The position numbers were made by a program, and so were the translations under genes. The notes beneath the pieces are model-generated. The model saw only the letters and a list, made by a program, of their open reading frames with translations. It was not told the DNA's origin and ran no database searches. Below are positions 63,764-64,000 of a stretch of 64,000 nt of DNA, piece after piece (position 1 is the stretch's first letter; each line of letters begins with the position of its first letter). The DNA is from an uncultured Oligoflexia bacterium (lineage in GTDB: Bacteria > Bdellovibrionota > Bacteriovoracia > Bacteriovoracales > Bacteriovoracaceae). Where the stretch lies: NCBI GenBank assembly GCA_913058265.1, contig CAJXPQ010000001.1, positions 310,001-374,000 on the forward strand, given 5' to 3'.

Positions 63764-64000
63764 TTACTCCATAAAGACAGTGACTGTCTCCGGTTCTATT
63801 TTTAATAATTCCACACCATCAGGTAACTCTGCGGTTAACTGAATTTCATATTTTTTCCCTGTTTTATTAGGGATGGTTGCAATTACGCTCACTATACTAG
63901 AATCCATTGATTTAATAAAGTTCTCTTCTCCTCTTACTAAAATAGATACGGTTTTTGGTGAGGTTCGATTAATCATTTTTACGCTCTGGAAAATTATGGG
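63764..64000 (-). CDS. YbbR/CdaR-domain protein, 3' end
   Basis: Only the last ~78 residues are in the window; the frame is open to base 64000 on the minus strand, so the ATG at 63976 is internal. FQSVKMINRTSPKTVSILVR, VSVIATIPNKTGKKYEIQL and KIEPETVTVFME fit the C-terminal strand pattern of a YbbR repeat. The position directly before glmM supports a CdaR-type role, regulating the cyclic-di-AMP synthase CdaA; cdaA itself would be outside the window. Confidence 0.75.
   Translation of the reverse strand, partial: PIIFQSVKMINRTSPKTVSILVRGEENFIKSMDSSIVSVIATIPNKTGKKYEIQLTAELPDGVELLKIEPETVTVFME

Overview
The window is low-GC DNA (judged by eye, not counted) with dense short operons, no rRNA or tRNA gene that I could see, and many signal-peptide proteins. 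Several features suggest a Bacteriovorax/Halobacteriovorax-like predatory member of Bdellovibrionota: type IV prepilin-like cassettes with Cys-rich repeats, an elongation factor G whose G1 loop looks like the spirochaete/planctomycete/deltaproteobacterial (and mitochondrial) type, a fused 2-oxoacid:ferredoxin oxidoreductase, a PilZ receptor, and many lineage-specific secreted proteins. This placement is an inference from gene content, not a computed phylogeny.

Layout. 1-9 kb: the 3' part of gcvP, a PilZ membrane protein, a glycerophosphodiesterase-like protein, a histidine kinase/response regulator pair, a DsbA-like lipoprotein, a cytochrome c and a FecR-domain protein. 9-12.5 kb: a MarR regulator, polyferredoxin and flavin/2Fe-2S reductase operon (membrane electron transfer), then a DUF547 protein. 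12.5-27.1 kb: an accessory region of large secreted or membrane proteins without recognisable function, with clear gene decay. It holds a nonsense-mutated paralogue of a small secreted protein, a truncated gene with three stops, a CotH-like gene broken at A7/T8 runs and carrying an (AAGGTT)9 array, and a large secreted protein split by an apparent one-base deletion. 27-40.5 kb: an ABC exporter, a cysteine-free glutaredoxin-like protein, an acyltransferase-3/SGNH protein with no normal start codon, release factor 3, korAB, an MscS-like channel with an Hpt-like protein, and a Nif3-like protein.

40.5-49.1 kb is the most striking part. Two tandem diverged copies of a three-gene prepilin cassette (A-B-C) each encode a large Cys-rich A protein that lacks the usual Glu5, a GspI/J-like B protein, and a C protein with Cys-rich repeats (5 in one copy, 3 in the other). 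Only one A protein ends in a complete Hint (intein/hedgehog-like) autoprocessing domain. I read this as two alternative pilus-tip or adhesin complexes, one of which may be self-cleaved or covalently attached.

49-64 kb is mostly housekeeping on the minus strand: HPPD, MltA, a GNAT acetyltransferase, a CCA/poly(A) polymerase-like enzyme, LysR, EF-G; then a CheY-like receiver, a MetE-core-like protein, cysteine desulfurase and an Rrf2 regulator lacking the Fe-S ligand cysteines; then tsaE, nnr, glmM and the end of a YbbR/CdaR gene. Rho-independent terminators are visible after the DsbA-like gene, the 574-aa secreted protein, fusA and the Rrf2 gene. Several genes without a Shine-Dalgarno sequence have a -10-like hexamer ending exactly 6 nt before the ATG, suggesting leaderless mRNAs.
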